A stretch of 64,000 nt of DNA from Rhodoluna sp. KAS3 (GCF_026000575.1 NZ_AP026910.1:1178001-1242000), one strand, 5' to 3'; positions 1 through 7,630 are shown, counted from the stretch's first letter. Made by a program: numbers and translations. Notes: a model not told the origin generated them from the sequence alone.

Positions 1-1343
1 GTGCCAAGGTCGCCGGGTAGATCAACGGTCTCACCAACGGTTAGGCGCAAACCGGCCACTCCGCTCTTACCGCCAGCAACCTGAGTCATGTTGGAGGTGT
101 CGAGCGCGTAGACATTCTTAGGGGCACCGGTCTCAAGACCAAGGTCACCCTCGTAAACATTCATCGTCAACAACGGGTCAATCGGTGCCGGATACAGCGA
201 GGTGAGTGCGCCGGTCTCAAGTTCATCAACCGTCGGGTAGAAGAAAGAAATAATGCCGAACTGCTTCGGAGCATCGGGCACCTTGATTACGCCGAGTGAG
301 GTGTAGGTGCTTGACTGCGGCAAAAACGCGGTGGTACCCGAGTAGGTGATGTTGCCATCTAGGTCACGGATGGTGATCTCAGGCGCATAACCATTACCGG
401 TCAGGTAAACGTGTGCCCCCGGCAGTTCAAGCGGTTCGTTGACCCGAATCACGCCAGATTTCTCTTGGGCAGCAACGCCCTCAGAGGCAGGTACCTTGGC
501 AGCAACATAAGCCCTGAAGTCCAATGGTGTGCCTACGTTGGTCACGTTGGCAAAGTCAAAATCAACCTCAAACTTGTCTAGCTTGACCGCAAAAGGAACC
601 AGATTTTCTTCGGTAAAAAATGTGCCGGGCGCAAACGAGTCGTAAGAAGCAAGGTTGTTAACAAAGGTCTCGCCCTCAACCAAAACTCGCTGCCCGCTGT
701 AGCTGAGGCCACCGCCCCAACCAACGGCAATCAAAACACCGATGAGTGAGATGTGGAAAACCAAGTTTCCGGTCTCTCGAAGGTAGCCACGCTCAGCCGA
801 AACTGAGTTTCCGTCACGCACAACTCGGTAACCCTGCTTCTTAAGCAGGTCAAAAGCCGCCTGAGGAATCTGATCAGCCTTTGAAGCCGAAAGCTTTACC
901 TTTTGGCTAGCCGGCATCCGTGAAAAAAGTCGTGGAGCAGCTGGTGGCGCCGAACGCAAAGCCTTGGCGTGAACCGCGGTGCGAGGCAAAACGCAACCGA
1001 TTAGTGAGATGAACAGCAGGATGTAAATTGCTGAAAACCAAGCCGAGGTATAGACATCGAAAAGCTGAATGGCATCAAGAATCGGAGCTGCAACCGGGTT
1101 GTTGTCGAAGTACTGAATTACACCGTTTGGGTCAGCAGAACGCTGGGGAAAAATTGACCCCGGAACCGCAGCGGCAGCCAATAGCAAAAGCAAAAACAGA
1201 GCGGTGCGCATTGAGGTCAGTTGACGCCAGGTCCATCGCGCCCAACCAGCCAAACTCAAAGTCGGGGCGTTGATAACCTGCTCTTCAAAATCGTTTACCG
1301 CATCGGTCAGATTTGCCGAAGACTCGCTGCCGTTAGATTGCAA
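1..1343 (-). CDS. resB: Cytochrome c biogenesis protein ResB (partial, C-terminus beyond the window)
   Basis: ResB is a membrane protein that works with CcsB/ResC in system II cytochrome c maturation, delivering haem to apocytochromes outside the membrane. The reading frame stays open to the window edge, so the C-terminal part and the expected ccsB gene are missing. Near the N-terminus is the typical actinobacterial pattern WRQLTSMRTALFLLLLLAAA followed by PGSIFPQ, a first membrane helix. More helices follow (FSAIYILLFISLIGCVLP and LVFHISLIGVLIAVGWGG), then a large extracytoplasmic domain. The start is uncertain. I chose TTG at 1343, overlapping the ccdA stop; TTG at 1358 is an alternative. 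ATG 1213 would cut off the conserved WRQLTS segment. It is the last visible gene of the resA-ccdA-resB operon. Confidence 0.85.
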   Translation of the reverse strand, partial: MQSNGSESSANLTDAVNDFEEQVINAPTLSLAGWARWTWRQLTSMRTALFLLLLLAAAAVPGSIFPQRSADPNGVIQYFDNNPVAAPILDAIQLFDVYTSAWFSAIYILLFISLIGCVLPRTAVHAKALRSAPPAAPRLFSRMPASQKVKLSASKADQIPQAAFDLLKKQGYRVVRDGNSVSAERGYLRETGNLVFHISLIGVLIAVGWGGGLSYSGQRVLVEGETFVNNLASYDSFAPGTFFTEENLVPFAVKLDKFEVDFDFANVTNVGTPLDFRAYVAAKVPASEGVAAQEKSGVIRVNEPLELPGAHVYLTGNGYAPEITIRDLDGNITYSGTTAFLPQSSTYTSLGVIKVPDAPKQFGIISFFYPTVDELETGALTSLYPAPIDPLLTMNVYEGDLGLETGAPKNVYALDTSNMTQVAGGKSGVAGLRLTVGETVDLPGDLG

Positions 1344-2061
1344 CTTGGAAATAGCCAAACACCTCCAGCTGTAGCCATGATGACAGTGCGCTCCAGATTC
1401 CGGTGACCATCAAAATACCGAGAATTACCAGCAGCGCGCCGCCGCCAATGTTGAACGCACGAATGTGCTTTTTGATAAACCCGACCGACTTCGTAGCCCA
1501 ACCAAATCCGGCTGCGATCGCCACAAACGGCAGCCCGATTCCGAGTGCGTAAACAAAAGCAAGTAGTGCACCCTTGGCCGGAGACCCTGAATCAGATGCC
1601 AATGTCAAAACCGCAGCCAGAGTTGGGCCGATGCACGGGGTCCACCCGAGCCCAAAGGCAACGCCCAAAAGGGGCGCACCAAACAGACCCAACTTAGGTG
1701 AAACCTGCATTTTCATGGTGCGCTGCATGAACTTGAATTGCCCCATCAGAACAAAGCCCAAAAAGATGACAAAAACGCCAAGCACCCGCTGAACCCAGAT
1801 GATGCCGCTGGCGTAAACCGCTGCCCCGATGCCCCCGAACAGAGCCCCGAAAGATACAAAGACAATCGAAAACCCGAGAACAAACAGCAGCGAGCCTAGG
1901 ACCACGCGGCTCTTAGTGGCTGACATTCCAGAGACAAAACCTAGGTATCCCGGCACCAGCGGCAAAACGCACGGACTTATAAACGAGACAATGCCTGCCA
2001 AAAGCGCCATCGGAACAGCCGCGAGCAGCGAGCCATTCAGAATGATGTCGTTTGGGTTCAA
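1333..2061 (-). CDS. ccdA: Thiol-disulfide transport protein CcdA
   Basis: CcdA carries reducing equivalents from cytoplasmic thioredoxin across the membrane to ResA-type thioredoxins, which keep apocytochrome c haem-binding cysteines reduced. The 242-residue protein is almost wholly hydrophobic, with about six membrane helices. The two conserved cysteines of the family sit in FISPCVLPLVPGY near the N-terminus and GWTPCIGP in the second half. The start is TTG at 2061, supported by GGAG six bases upstream, inside the end of resA. It lies between resA and resB, and its stop overlaps the likely resB start, so translation is probably coupled. The size is normal for the family. Confidence 0.93.
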   Translation of the reverse strand: MNPNDIILNGSLLAAVPMALLAGIVSFISPCVLPLVPGYLGFVSGMSATKSRVVLGSLLFVLGFSIVFVSFGALFGGIGAAVYASGIIWVQRVLGVFVIFLGFVLMGQFKFMQRTMKMQVSPKLGLFGAPLLGVAFGLGWTPCIGPTLAAVLTLASDSGSPAKGALLAFVYALGIGLPFVAIAAGFGWATKSVGFIKKHIRAFNIGGGALLVILGILMVTGIWSALSSWLQLEVFGYFQVAI

Positions 2062-2064
2062 GAC

Positions 2065-2667
2065 CTACTCCTCGAGAGCTGTCTTGATTAGAGTGCCAAG
2101 AATTGATCGGTCAATCTGACCGTATACGCGCGAGGTGACTTTGCCGTCTTTGCCAACCACCAGGGTCGTCGGCACAGCATTTGGTGTCACGATTCCGGTA
2201 AAGGCCAGCATCACGGCACCATCGTTTTTATCGATGATTGAAGGCCAGGTCAGTTTTTTGCTCTTCGAAAATGCCGCTGAGGTTTCGGCCGAGTCACGCA
2301 CATTTACACCGATGAACTGGGCCTCTGGGTACTCAGCCGCGAGGGCCACCAAATCTGGCGCTTCAAGGCGGCAAGGCAAGCAGGCTGCGTACCAAAAATT
2401 GACCACGGTTACTACGCCTTCAAGCTGCGCACTACTAATTACTTCGCCACTCTCGGTGGTTCCGCTCCACTCAACAGCCGCCTTGCGATTTTCGACTGAG
2501 AACTCGGTTACCGTGCCATCGCCGGCGATGTAATTTTTGTTGTCACCAGCTTTGAACTGGTTAGCCAAAGGGTCATTGGCGGCACAGCCTGACAGGCTGG
2601 CGATAATTACTGCCGCAACCATGATGGCAAAGGCAATGTTCAGAAAGAGTCGTTGATTTTTTCTCAT
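2065..2667 (-). CDS. resA: Thioredoxin-like lipoprotein ResA
   Basis: ResA is an extracytoplasmic membrane-bound thioredoxin that reduces the CXXCH cysteines of apocytochrome c before haem attachment, taking electrons from CcdA. The 200-residue protein starts with a signal peptide ending in a lipobox (SLSGCAAND), so it is probably a lipoprotein. The redox motif is CLPC, in NFWYAACLPCRLEAP. The later cis-proline region (NAVPTTLVV) is also present. Its ATG overlaps the stop of the upstream phosphatase gene (ATGA), and ccdA begins two bases after its stop, so the whole set is one operon read from the promoter before 3299. Confidence 0.9.
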   Translation of the reverse strand: MRKNQRLFLNIAFAIMVAAVIIASLSGCAANDPLANQFKAGDNKNYIAGDGTVTEFSVENRKAAVEWSGTTESGEVISSAQLEGVVTVVNFWYAACLPCRLEAPDLVALAAEYPEAQFIGVNVRDSAETSAAFSKSKKLTWPSIIDKNDGAVMLAFTGIVTPNAVPTTLVVGKDGKVTSRVYGQIDRSILGTLIKTALEE

Positions 2668-3299
2668 ACGGCACCCAAATCAATCGCACCGGCACCAGCA
2701 GCTGGGTCGCGGTAGTCAACTTCAACAAAACGGTTTCCCTGGCGTTCCAGGGTGGTGATGCTCGAAAGAGCGCAACGGCGCTTCTTTGGATTATGAGCCA
2801 GCGATTCTCCGGCGAGCGCCCGCTGAACCATAACAATCGGCAGTTGGTGTGACACCAAAACCACATCGCCATCGGGGGTCTTCTCCCACGCGTCAGTTAT
2901 CGCTGCCATCATGCGGCCAGCAATTTGAACGTAAGGCTCACCCCAGCTCGGCTGCATTGGGTTGCGTAGGTGAAAGTAAAGGTGTGGTCGAACCAGGATG
3001 TGCCCACCGGTTAGTCGACGACCTTCAAACACGTTGTGCGGTTCAATCAATCGTTCATCGGTGACGACATCAAGGCCGAATGCTTCTTGAACGTGCTCGG
3101 CAGATTCGCGGGTGCGCAACAGTGGGCTGGCATACAGGGCAGAAATCGGGCGCCGGTCAGCCTTTAGTGCGGCTGCAGCTGTGGCAGCCATCTCGTGACC
3201 TTTTGCGCTCAATGAATAGTGCGGCAGCCGACCATACAAAACGCCGTCTGGATTGTGCACTTCACCGTGACGGATTAGGTGGATACGTTCGGCGGGCAT
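2664..3299 (-). CDS. Histidine phosphatase family protein (phosphoglycerate mutase-like)
   Basis: This 211-residue protein belongs to the histidine phosphatase superfamily. The phosphohistidine motif is LIRHGEVHNP at residues 8-17, and the second catalytic region is VVLVSHQLPIV near residue 150. In many actinobacteria such a gene heads the resA-ccdA-resB-ccsB operon, and its real substrate is not known. Annotations as phosphoglycerate mutase should be treated with care, because the family includes many phosphatases. It is the first gene of the operon. The start ATG has no ribosome-binding site, and a TAGACT box lies seven bases before it, so it is probably a leaderless message. Confidence 0.85.
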   Translation of the reverse strand: MPAERIHLIRHGEVHNPDGVLYGRLPHYSLSAKGHEMAATAAAALKADRRPISALYASPLLRTRESAEHVQEAFGLDVVTDERLIEPHNVFEGRRLTGGHILVRPHLYFHLRNPMQPSWGEPYVQIAGRMMAAITDAWEKTPDGDVVLVSHQLPIVMVQRALAGESLAHNPKKRRCALSSITTLERQGNRFVEVDYRDPAAGAGAIDLGAV

Positions 3300-3334
3300 A
3301 GCTATAAGTCTACCCTCGGCTAAACTTGACCCAT
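3300..3334. promoter_or_regulatory. Divergent leaderless promoter pair between the phosphatase gene and aspS
   Basis: The gap is 35 bases. On the minus strand TAGACT (plus coordinates 3307-3312) stands seven bases before the phosphatase ATG. On the plus strand TAAACT (3321-3326) stands eight bases before the aspS ATG. Neither start has a Shine-Dalgarno sequence. The two -10 boxes are only eight bases apart, so each -35 region would fall at the first codons of the opposite gene. Confidence 0.6.
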
Positions 3335-4660
3335 ATGAGAGCCCGTGCCCTAGTTAAAGACCTTGCCGCCCTGCCAGATGGCCCAGTAACCATTGGTGGA
3401 TGGGTAGAAAAGCTTCGTGATCAGAAGCGCATCCAGTTCATCATCATTCGTGATGAGTCAGGCGATGTTCAGGTAACTTACCCTCGCCCAGTAGTCAACG
3501 AGGTGCCGGACGAGAACGACGCTCTGGCAGCCAAGGTTTCGACCCTTACCAACGGTTCCTTTGTTTGGATCACCGGCCGTTTGGTGCACGACGAGCGCGT
3601 AAAGCTCGGTGGCCTTGAGATTCAGCTAGACGATGTCGAAATCGTCACCATGGCTGACCCAGAAACCCCGATTGCCGACGACACCTCAATCGACAAGCGC
3701 ATGGACTGGAGATTCCTTGACCTGCGCCGCCCTGAGATGAACCTGGTCTTCCGCATCCAGACCACTATTGAAAACGCTTGGCGCCAGTACTGGGCTGAGA
3801 ACGACTTTGTTGAGATTCACTCACCAAAACTTATGGCCTCAGCATCAGAGTCAAACGCCGAGCTATTCAAGCTTGAGTACTTTGACACTCACGCTTACCT
3901 GGCCCAGTCACCTCAGTTCTACAAGCAGATGGCCATGATGTCTGGTTTGGGCAAAATCTTTGAGATCGGTCCGGTTTTCCGTGCCGACCCATCGTTCACC
4001 TCTCGTCACGCTACCGAGTTTGTCTCGGTCGACATCGAGGTTTCATGGATCGATTCGCATGAAGACATCATGCAGATTCAGGAGCAGTTGCTGCACCGTG
4101 CCATCAGTGCGGTCAAAGACAAGCACGGCGATGAAATTTTGAAGCACTTTGGCGTTGAGGTTCAGGTACCTTCAATTCCGTTCCCTCGTGTTCCGCTAAC
4201 CGAAGCGGTTGAGATCATCAAGGAACGCGGCCACGTTGTTGAGCGCGGTGGCGACCTAGACCCTGAGGGCGAGCGCCAAATTGCTGCCTGGGCTCAAGAG
4301 ACCCACGGTCACGAGTTTGTTTTTGTTACCGACTACCCAGCAACAGTGCGCCCGTTCTACCACATGCGTCACGCAGACAATCCAGCTCTTACCAACAGCT
4401 ACGACCTGATCTGGCGCGGAACTGAGATCACCACCGGTGCTCAGCGTGAACACCGCCTGGATGTTTTGATCGAGCAGGTAAAGGCCAAGGGGCTTGAGCC
4501 AGAGGGCCTACAGACCTACCTTGACTTCTTCAAGTACGGCGCACCTTCACACGGTGGTTTTGGAATGGGCCTGCTGCGCGTTCTGATGTTGCTATTGCAC
4601 CAGCCAAACATTCGCGAAGTTGGTTTCTTGTTCCGCGGACCAAACCGCTTGGAGCCATAA
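3335..4660 (+). CDS. aspS: Aspartyl-tRNA synthetase, short archaeal-type (probably aspartate--tRNA(Asn) ligase)
   Basis: This enzyme charges tRNA(Asp) with aspartate, and in non-discriminating forms also tRNA(Asn). At 441 residues from ATG 3335 it lacks the large GAD insertion of the usual bacterial AspRS of about 590 residues, and it resembles the archaeal/short type. An OB-fold anticodon domain comes first (GGWVEKLRDQKRIQF, about residues 20-40). Class II motif 2 is seen as IGPVFRADPSFTSRH and motif 3 as GGFGMGLLRVLM near the C-terminus, ending FRGPNRLEP. An in-frame TTG at 3326 is possible, but it lies inside the probable -10 box TAAACT, so ATG 3335 is preferred. A non-discriminating enzyme would need GatCAB to make Asn-tRNA; that is inference. 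Confidence 0.9.
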   Translation: MRARALVKDLAALPDGPVTIGGWVEKLRDQKRIQFIIIRDESGDVQVTYPRPVVNEVPDENDALAAKVSTLTNGSFVWITGRLVHDERVKLGGLEIQLDDVEIVTMADPETPIADDTSIDKRMDWRFLDLRRPEMNLVFRIQTTIENAWRQYWAENDFVEIHSPKLMASASESNAELFKLEYFDTHAYLAQSPQFYKQMAMMSGLGKIFEIGPVFRADPSFTSRHATEFVSVDIEVSWIDSHEDIMQIQEQLLHRAISAVKDKHGDEILKHFGVEVQVPSIPFPRVPLTEAVEIIKERGHVVERGGDLDPEGERQIAAWAQETHGHEFVFVTDYPATVRPFYHMRHADNPALTNSYDLIWRGTEITTGAQREHRLDVLIEQVKAKGLEPEGLQTYLDFFKYGAPSHGGFGMGLLRVLMLLLHQPNIREVGFLFRGPNRLEP

Positions 4661-4678
4661 GCTTCGGCACCTTAAAGA

Positions 4679-4708
4679 AAATCCCCGGCCATTGGTCGGG
4701 GATTTTTT
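4679..4708. terminator. Bidirectional intrinsic terminator between aspS and vapC
   Basis: The arms AATCCCCG and CGGGGATT pair perfectly. A G-T pair and two more pairs extend the stem to a three-base loop. A T-run follows on the plus strand and an A-run precedes the hairpin, so it can also serve the converging vapC. Confidence 0.85.
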
Positions 4709-5102
4709 ACTTAAGCCAATTGGTAGTTTCGAGGCCTTCTATGTTGGCAAAGTGTTTTGTGTTTGCAGTTACCAAGACAGCTCCGATTGCCAGAGCGTGC
4801 CCTGCGATCAGCGGGTCATAAAATCCAATTTGTGCGCCATCCAGTTTGAGTTTGGCCCGGATTTTTGCTGTTTCGTCGGCAGCGCGATTATCGAAAGCAA
4901 CAGCCGGAGCGTGCATGAGAAAACTTGCAATCAATTTGCGGCTTTTGTGCTCGGGCGGCATTGTGAGCATTCCGAACCGCAACTCCATTTGAGTGACCGC
5001 AGAAATTGCCCACTCGGACTCGGTTAAAAGGTGCACATAATTGCCGAGTGCGGTGCGGTTTTTAATGATGGCCGATGCAATGTCGGTATCCAACAAAAAC
5101 AT
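4707..5102 (-). CDS. vapC: PIN-domain ribonuclease toxin VapC
   Basis: VapC toxins are PIN-domain endoribonucleases, often cutting initiator or other tRNAs, and are held inactive by the VapB antitoxin. The 131-residue protein has the expected acidic residues: the LLDTDI start (Asp5/Asp7), a Glu in TQMELRFG near residue 40, and an Asp in GFYDPLIAGHALA near residue 95. These are followed by LVTANTKHF, the usual last PIN strand. The start ATG lies two bases after the vapB stop, the standard antitoxin-then-toxin order. The RNA target cannot be read from the sequence. Confidence 0.9.
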   Translation of the reverse strand: MFLLDTDIASAIIKNRTALGNYVHLLTESEWAISAVTQMELRFGMLTMPPEHKSRKLIASFLMHAPAVAFDNRAADETAKIRAKLKLDGAQIGFYDPLIAGHALAIGAVLVTANTKHFANIEGLETTNWLK

Positions 5103-5104
5103 AG

Positions 5105-5374
5105 TTAGCCGACTACTTCAATGGGACTGATGAAAGTGTCTCTGCCTTGCTCACGCTCAAATAGCGGCTGATCGTCTTCGACCGGACCAAGCTCATCTTG
5201 AAGAGCAAAGAAATCTTCGAGCGGGTGTTGAGGGAATTGTTTGATGGTGATGCTTCTACTGATTGCATCAAATGTGAGTGTTACTCGATCAGGATTGAAG
5301 TTCCAGGCACTTGGAATACGGACAGCAACGCTGCCGCCATTTCGAAAAAACTTGGTTTTTACTTCAGTTTCCAC
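5105..5374 (-). CDS. vapB: Antitoxin VapB (AbrB/MazE-like DNA-binding fold)
   Basis: This 89-residue protein has the N-terminal swapped-hairpin pattern of VapB/MazE antitoxins: KTKFFRNGGSVAVRIPSAW at about residues 6-24. The acidic, less ordered C-terminal half (LGPVEDDQPLFEREQG) would wrap the toxin. VapB both neutralises VapC and represses its own operon. The start is GTG at 5374 with GGCGG upstream. A perfect 14-base palindrome just upstream, at 5398-5411, is the likely operator. The pair sits alone between two terminable units, as is usual for accessory toxin-antitoxin modules. Confidence 0.88.
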   Translation of the reverse strand: METEVKTKFFRNGGSVAVRIPSAWNFNPDRVTLTFDAISRSITIKQFPQHPLEDFFALQDELGPVEDDQPLFEREQGRDTFISPIEVVG

Positions 5375-5397
5375 TGATTCACCGCCCGTCTATACAT

Positions 5398-5411
5398 AAA
5401 GTCTAGACTTT
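5398..5411. promoter_or_regulatory. Palindromic operator of vapBC
   Basis: AAAGTCTAGACTTT is a perfect 14-base palindrome 24 bases upstream of the vapB GTG. A TATGTAT -10-like sequence lies between it and the gene on the minus strand, so a repressor bound here would block RNA polymerase. That it binds VapB or VapBC is inference from the position. Confidence 0.6.
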
Positions 5412-5429
5412 TTTTGCGGTCAGCCACAA

Positions 5430-5594
5430 CTATTTTTTGGCGGTGCCTTTGGCCGCCGAACGCACAGTCTGGATTGGGTCAGAAAACTTCATGATGGTGT
5501 TCTTTGCTTTTAACGCCCACGGATATTTGCGGCCCAGCAATGACAAAACAATTAGCAAAATCGGAAACCAGAATCGCTTCAAAATCCATCGCAT
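5430..5594 (-). CDS. Small basic membrane protein, 54 residues, unknown function
   Basis: This short frame begins MRWILKRFWFPILLIVLSLL, a positively charged start followed by one membrane helix. It ends in a basic tail rich in Lys, Arg and Ser (TVRSAAKGTAKK). ATG 5594 lies just after the stop of the glutaredoxin-like gene, whose last bases supply AAGGGG as a ribosome-binding site; a GTG at 5603 overlapping that stop is an alternative. Close coupling to the gene before it and the coherent topology argue that it is real. I do not recognise the family and assign no function. Confidence 0.6.
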   Translation of the reverse strand: MRWILKRFWFPILLIVLSLLGRKYPWALKAKNTIMKFSDPIQTVRSAAKGTAKK

Positions 5595-5602
5595 CGAAAC
5601 CA

Positions 5603-5875
5603 CTACCCCTTAGTTAGGTTGTCCAACGCAGTTGCAAATCGCACTTCGTCGATACGCCAATAGTTATGCACTTGCCCATTAATTAGCAAGACCGGGATTT
5701 CCTCTAAGTATCGGGCGGCAAGCTCAGCGTCATCCAGAATGTTCAACTCGGTGAGGCTGACTGACGCAGCTGGTTGGCGCTGCTCAAAATCAGCAACCAC
5801 ACGATTCACTGCATCGCGGGCATCATCACACAGATGACACCCCGGCTTGCCGATCAAGGTTAATTCCACGTTCAC
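5603..5875 (-). CDS. Glutaredoxin-like protein (DUF836 type)
   Basis: This 90-residue protein has a thioredoxin fold with the redox motif CHLC in LTLIGKPGCHLCDDARDAV (residues 5-24) and a cis-proline segment, EEIPVLLING. DUF836/glutaredoxin-like proteins of this size are common in actinobacteria next to HAD-type hydrolase genes, as here; their substrates are not settled. The start GTG 5875 has no ribosome-binding site, and TAGGCT stands seven bases before it, so it is probably leaderless. It diverges from the HAD hydrolase gene across about 50 bases and is followed at once by the 54-residue membrane protein gene. Confidence 0.82.
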   Translation of the reverse strand: MNVELTLIGKPGCHLCDDARDAVNRVVADFEQRQPAASVSLTELNILDDAELAARYLEEIPVLLINGQVHNYWRIDEVRFATALDNLTKG

Positions 5876-5882
5876 AAACCCC

Positions 5883-5888
5883 AGCCTA
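5883..5888 (-). promoter_or_regulatory. -10 box of a leaderless promoter (glutaredoxin-like gene)
   Basis: TAGGCT on the minus strand, seven bases before the GTG at 5875. No Shine-Dalgarno sequence is visible. Confidence 0.5.
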
Positions 5889-5914
5889 TGACAGGTGTTG
5901 CCGACGCCGGCAAC

Positions 5915-5920
5915 TAAACT
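5915..5920 (+). promoter_or_regulatory. -10 box of a leaderless promoter (HAD hydrolase gene)
   Basis: TAAACT, exactly six bases before the GTG at 5927. No Shine-Dalgarno sequence. The hexamer is identical to those before aspS and proC. Confidence 0.6.
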
Positions 5921-5926
5921 GAACAG

Positions 5927-6640
5927 GTGCCGAATACCCCTAAGGAATCAACCAAAATCGAAGCCGCGTTCTTCGACGTTGATAACACCATCATTCGGGG
6001 ATCCAGCAGTTTTTTGTTTGGAAAAGCAGCTTTCAAGCGTGGCTTTTTTAGCCGCCGTGACTTCTGGAGATTTGCCTGGCAGCAGGCCCGCTTTATTGCC
6101 CGCGGCGAGACCCTCACAACTGTTGATGAGATTCGCGATCGCGCGCTTGGGCTAATCGAAGGCCACAAGGCCGACGACCTAGCCGCACTGACCGATGAGG
6201 TTTACGACAAGTACATTTGCCCAAAGCTATGGCCAGAGACTGTTCGCCTGGCCAAAGAGCACATCGCAGCTGGGCGCGAGGTTTGGTTGGTTACTGCCAC
6301 ACCAAAACAAATTGCTGATGTTATTGCCCACCGCCTTGGCCTGACCGGTGGCCTGGGTACCGTGGTCGAAGTCAAAGATGGCATTCTGACCGGCAAATTG
6401 GTCGGCGAGACCCTCCACGGCAAACACAAACGCAAGGCTGTAAAAGCGCTGGCCAAGGAGCGCAACATCAGCCTCAAAAACTCTTACGCATATAGCGACA
6501 GCGTGAATGACCTACCGATGATGACTGTGGTTGGTCACGCTGTGGCGGTTAACCCCGATGCTGCGCTTAAGCGCTACGCGGTGGCGGCCGAGTGGCCAAT
6601 CTTGGATTTCAAAAAACGCGAACTGCGCGCCAATAAATAG
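5927..6640 (+). CDS. HAD-IB family hydrolase (SerB-like phosphatase)
   Basis: This 237-residue haloacid dehalogenase-type phosphatase has motif I FFDVDNTIIRG (residues 15-25) with the nucleophilic Asp, motif II VTATPKQIAD, and the late acidic motif SDSVNDLPMM. The helical cap between motifs I and II is of the HAD-IB type. Relatives are annotated as phosphoserine phosphatase-like, but the family is broad and the substrate here is unknown. The start is GTG 5927, with no ribosome-binding site but TAAACT six bases upstream. A strong terminator follows, so the gene is transcribed alone. Confidence 0.85.
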   Translation: MPNTPKESTKIEAAFFDVDNTIIRGSSSFLFGKAAFKRGFFSRRDFWRFAWQQARFIARGETLTTVDEIRDRALGLIEGHKADDLAALTDEVYDKYICPKLWPETVRLAKEHIAAGREVWLVTATPKQIADVIAHRLGLTGGLGTVVEVKDGILTGKLVGETLHGKHKRKAVKALAKERNISLKNSYAYSDSVNDLPMMTVVGHAVAVNPDAALKRYAVAAEWPILDFKKRELRANK

Positions 6641-6655
6641 CCCGGTTAAACAAGA

Positions 6656-6686
6656 AACCCGTCAAGAAAACTTGACGGGATTTTTG
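6656..6686. terminator. Bidirectional intrinsic terminator
   Basis: CCCGTCAAG and CTTGACGGG form a perfect nine-base stem around an AAAA loop. ATTTTTG follows on the plus strand and an A-rich run precedes it. It separates the HAD hydrolase gene from the converging bS22 gene and can serve both. Confidence 0.9.
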
Positions 6687-6708
6687 TTGAGTAAGCCGAC
6701 TAAACGAC

Positions 6709-6807
6709 TTACTTCTTGTTGCGACGCTGGTGACGAGTCTTACGAAGCAACTTGCGGTGCTTCTTCTTAGACATACGCTTGCGGCGCTTCTTAATTACTG
6801 AACCCAT
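6709..6807 (-). CDS. Small ribosomal subunit protein bS22 (AURKAIP1/COX24-type)
   Basis: This 32-residue, extremely basic protein starts [19 protein letters not shown] and ends RHQRRNKK. It matches the actinobacterial small-subunit protein bS22 (AURKAIP1/COX24 domain), which in mycobacterial ribosomes sits near the decoding centre. It is often missed because it is so short. The ATG is preceded by GAGG with normal spacing, and the gene ends just before a bidirectional terminator. About half the residues are Lys or Arg. Confidence 0.9.
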   Translation of the reverse strand: MGSVIKKRRKRMSKKKHRKLLRKTRHQRRNKK

Positions 6808-6973
6808 AGGGACCTCACAGATTTTGGATGCTCATCTACCGGATCGGCAAACAGCAAAACGATTTCTCTATTCTAGCCGAGTTAAGTGGGCCTGGGTGAA
6901 CCAGTTAGAAACCTTGCGTTCAGGTTGCTGCGGTAATCTACAGGCTGAACTTAGGTAGAAAGACTTGCCAAAC

Positions 6974-7630
6974 ATGACTAAAAAAATCGTTGCAGAATTC
7001 TTGGGCACACTCCTGCTGGTCACGGTAGTTGTCGGCTCGGGAATCATGGGGCAGAACCTTTCCACCGATTTTGGCCAAGCGTTGCTAATCAACACCATCT
7101 CAACGGTTGCAGCTCTGGCTCTGCTGATCACCCTATTTGGGCCAATCAGTGGCGCTCACTTTAACCCTGTGGTTTCTTTGATTATGTTGGCGCTCAAAAA
7201 ACTTGATGCCACGACCTTCTTTGCCTATGCGGCAGCTCAAACCGTTGGTGCCGCTGCCGGTGCAATTTTGGCCAACGCAATGTTTGACCTAGCCCCGCTG
7301 AAGATTTCTGAAAATGTTCGAGCCAGCACCGGAATCTGGATCTCAGAGGTTGTTGCCACAGCCGGACTGCTATTGGTGATTTTGGTTTTCAGTGCGCGCA
7401 ATTTCAGCACCGCACAAATTGGAGTGGCGGTTGCCGCCTGGATTGGCTCTGCCTACCTATTTACCGCTTCGACTTCTTTTGCCAACCCTGCGGTTACCGT
7501 CGGTCGAATCTTCTCAAATACCTTTGCCGGCATTGCCCCGGAATCGGTGTTGAATTTTGTAATTTGCCAATTTGCCGGTGCACTTTTGGCACTGGTTATT
7601 TTCAAAACTCTATTTAGAGACCGGTCATAG
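6974..7630 (+). CDS. MIP/aquaporin family channel
   Basis: This membrane channel of the major intrinsic protein family has about six helices plus two half-helices. The two signature loops are AHFNPVVS (NPV instead of the usual first NPA) and FANPAVTVGR (canonical NPA). At 218 residues from ATG 6974 it is short, like bacterial AqpZ or the aquaporins found near arsenic genes. No arsenic gene is present here, and the substrate (water, glycerol or a metalloid) cannot be decided. TTG 6965, three codons upstream, is an alternative start. It is followed by a TetR-type regulator gene that could control it. Confidence 0.85.
   Translation: MTKKIVAEFLGTLLLVTVVVGSGIMGQNLSTDFGQALLINTISTVAALALLITLFGPISGAHFNPVVSLIMLALKKLDATTFFAYAAAQTVGAAAGAILANAMFDLAPLKISENVRASTGIWISEVVATAGLLLVILVFSARNFSTAQIGVAVAAWIGSAYLFTASTSFANPAVTVGRIFSNTFAGIAPESVLNFVICQFAGALLALVIFKTLFRDRS

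Noticed and set aside
4620-5027. Plus-strand frame across vapC
   Set aside because: It starts inside aspS in another frame and is antisense to a clear PIN-domain gene.
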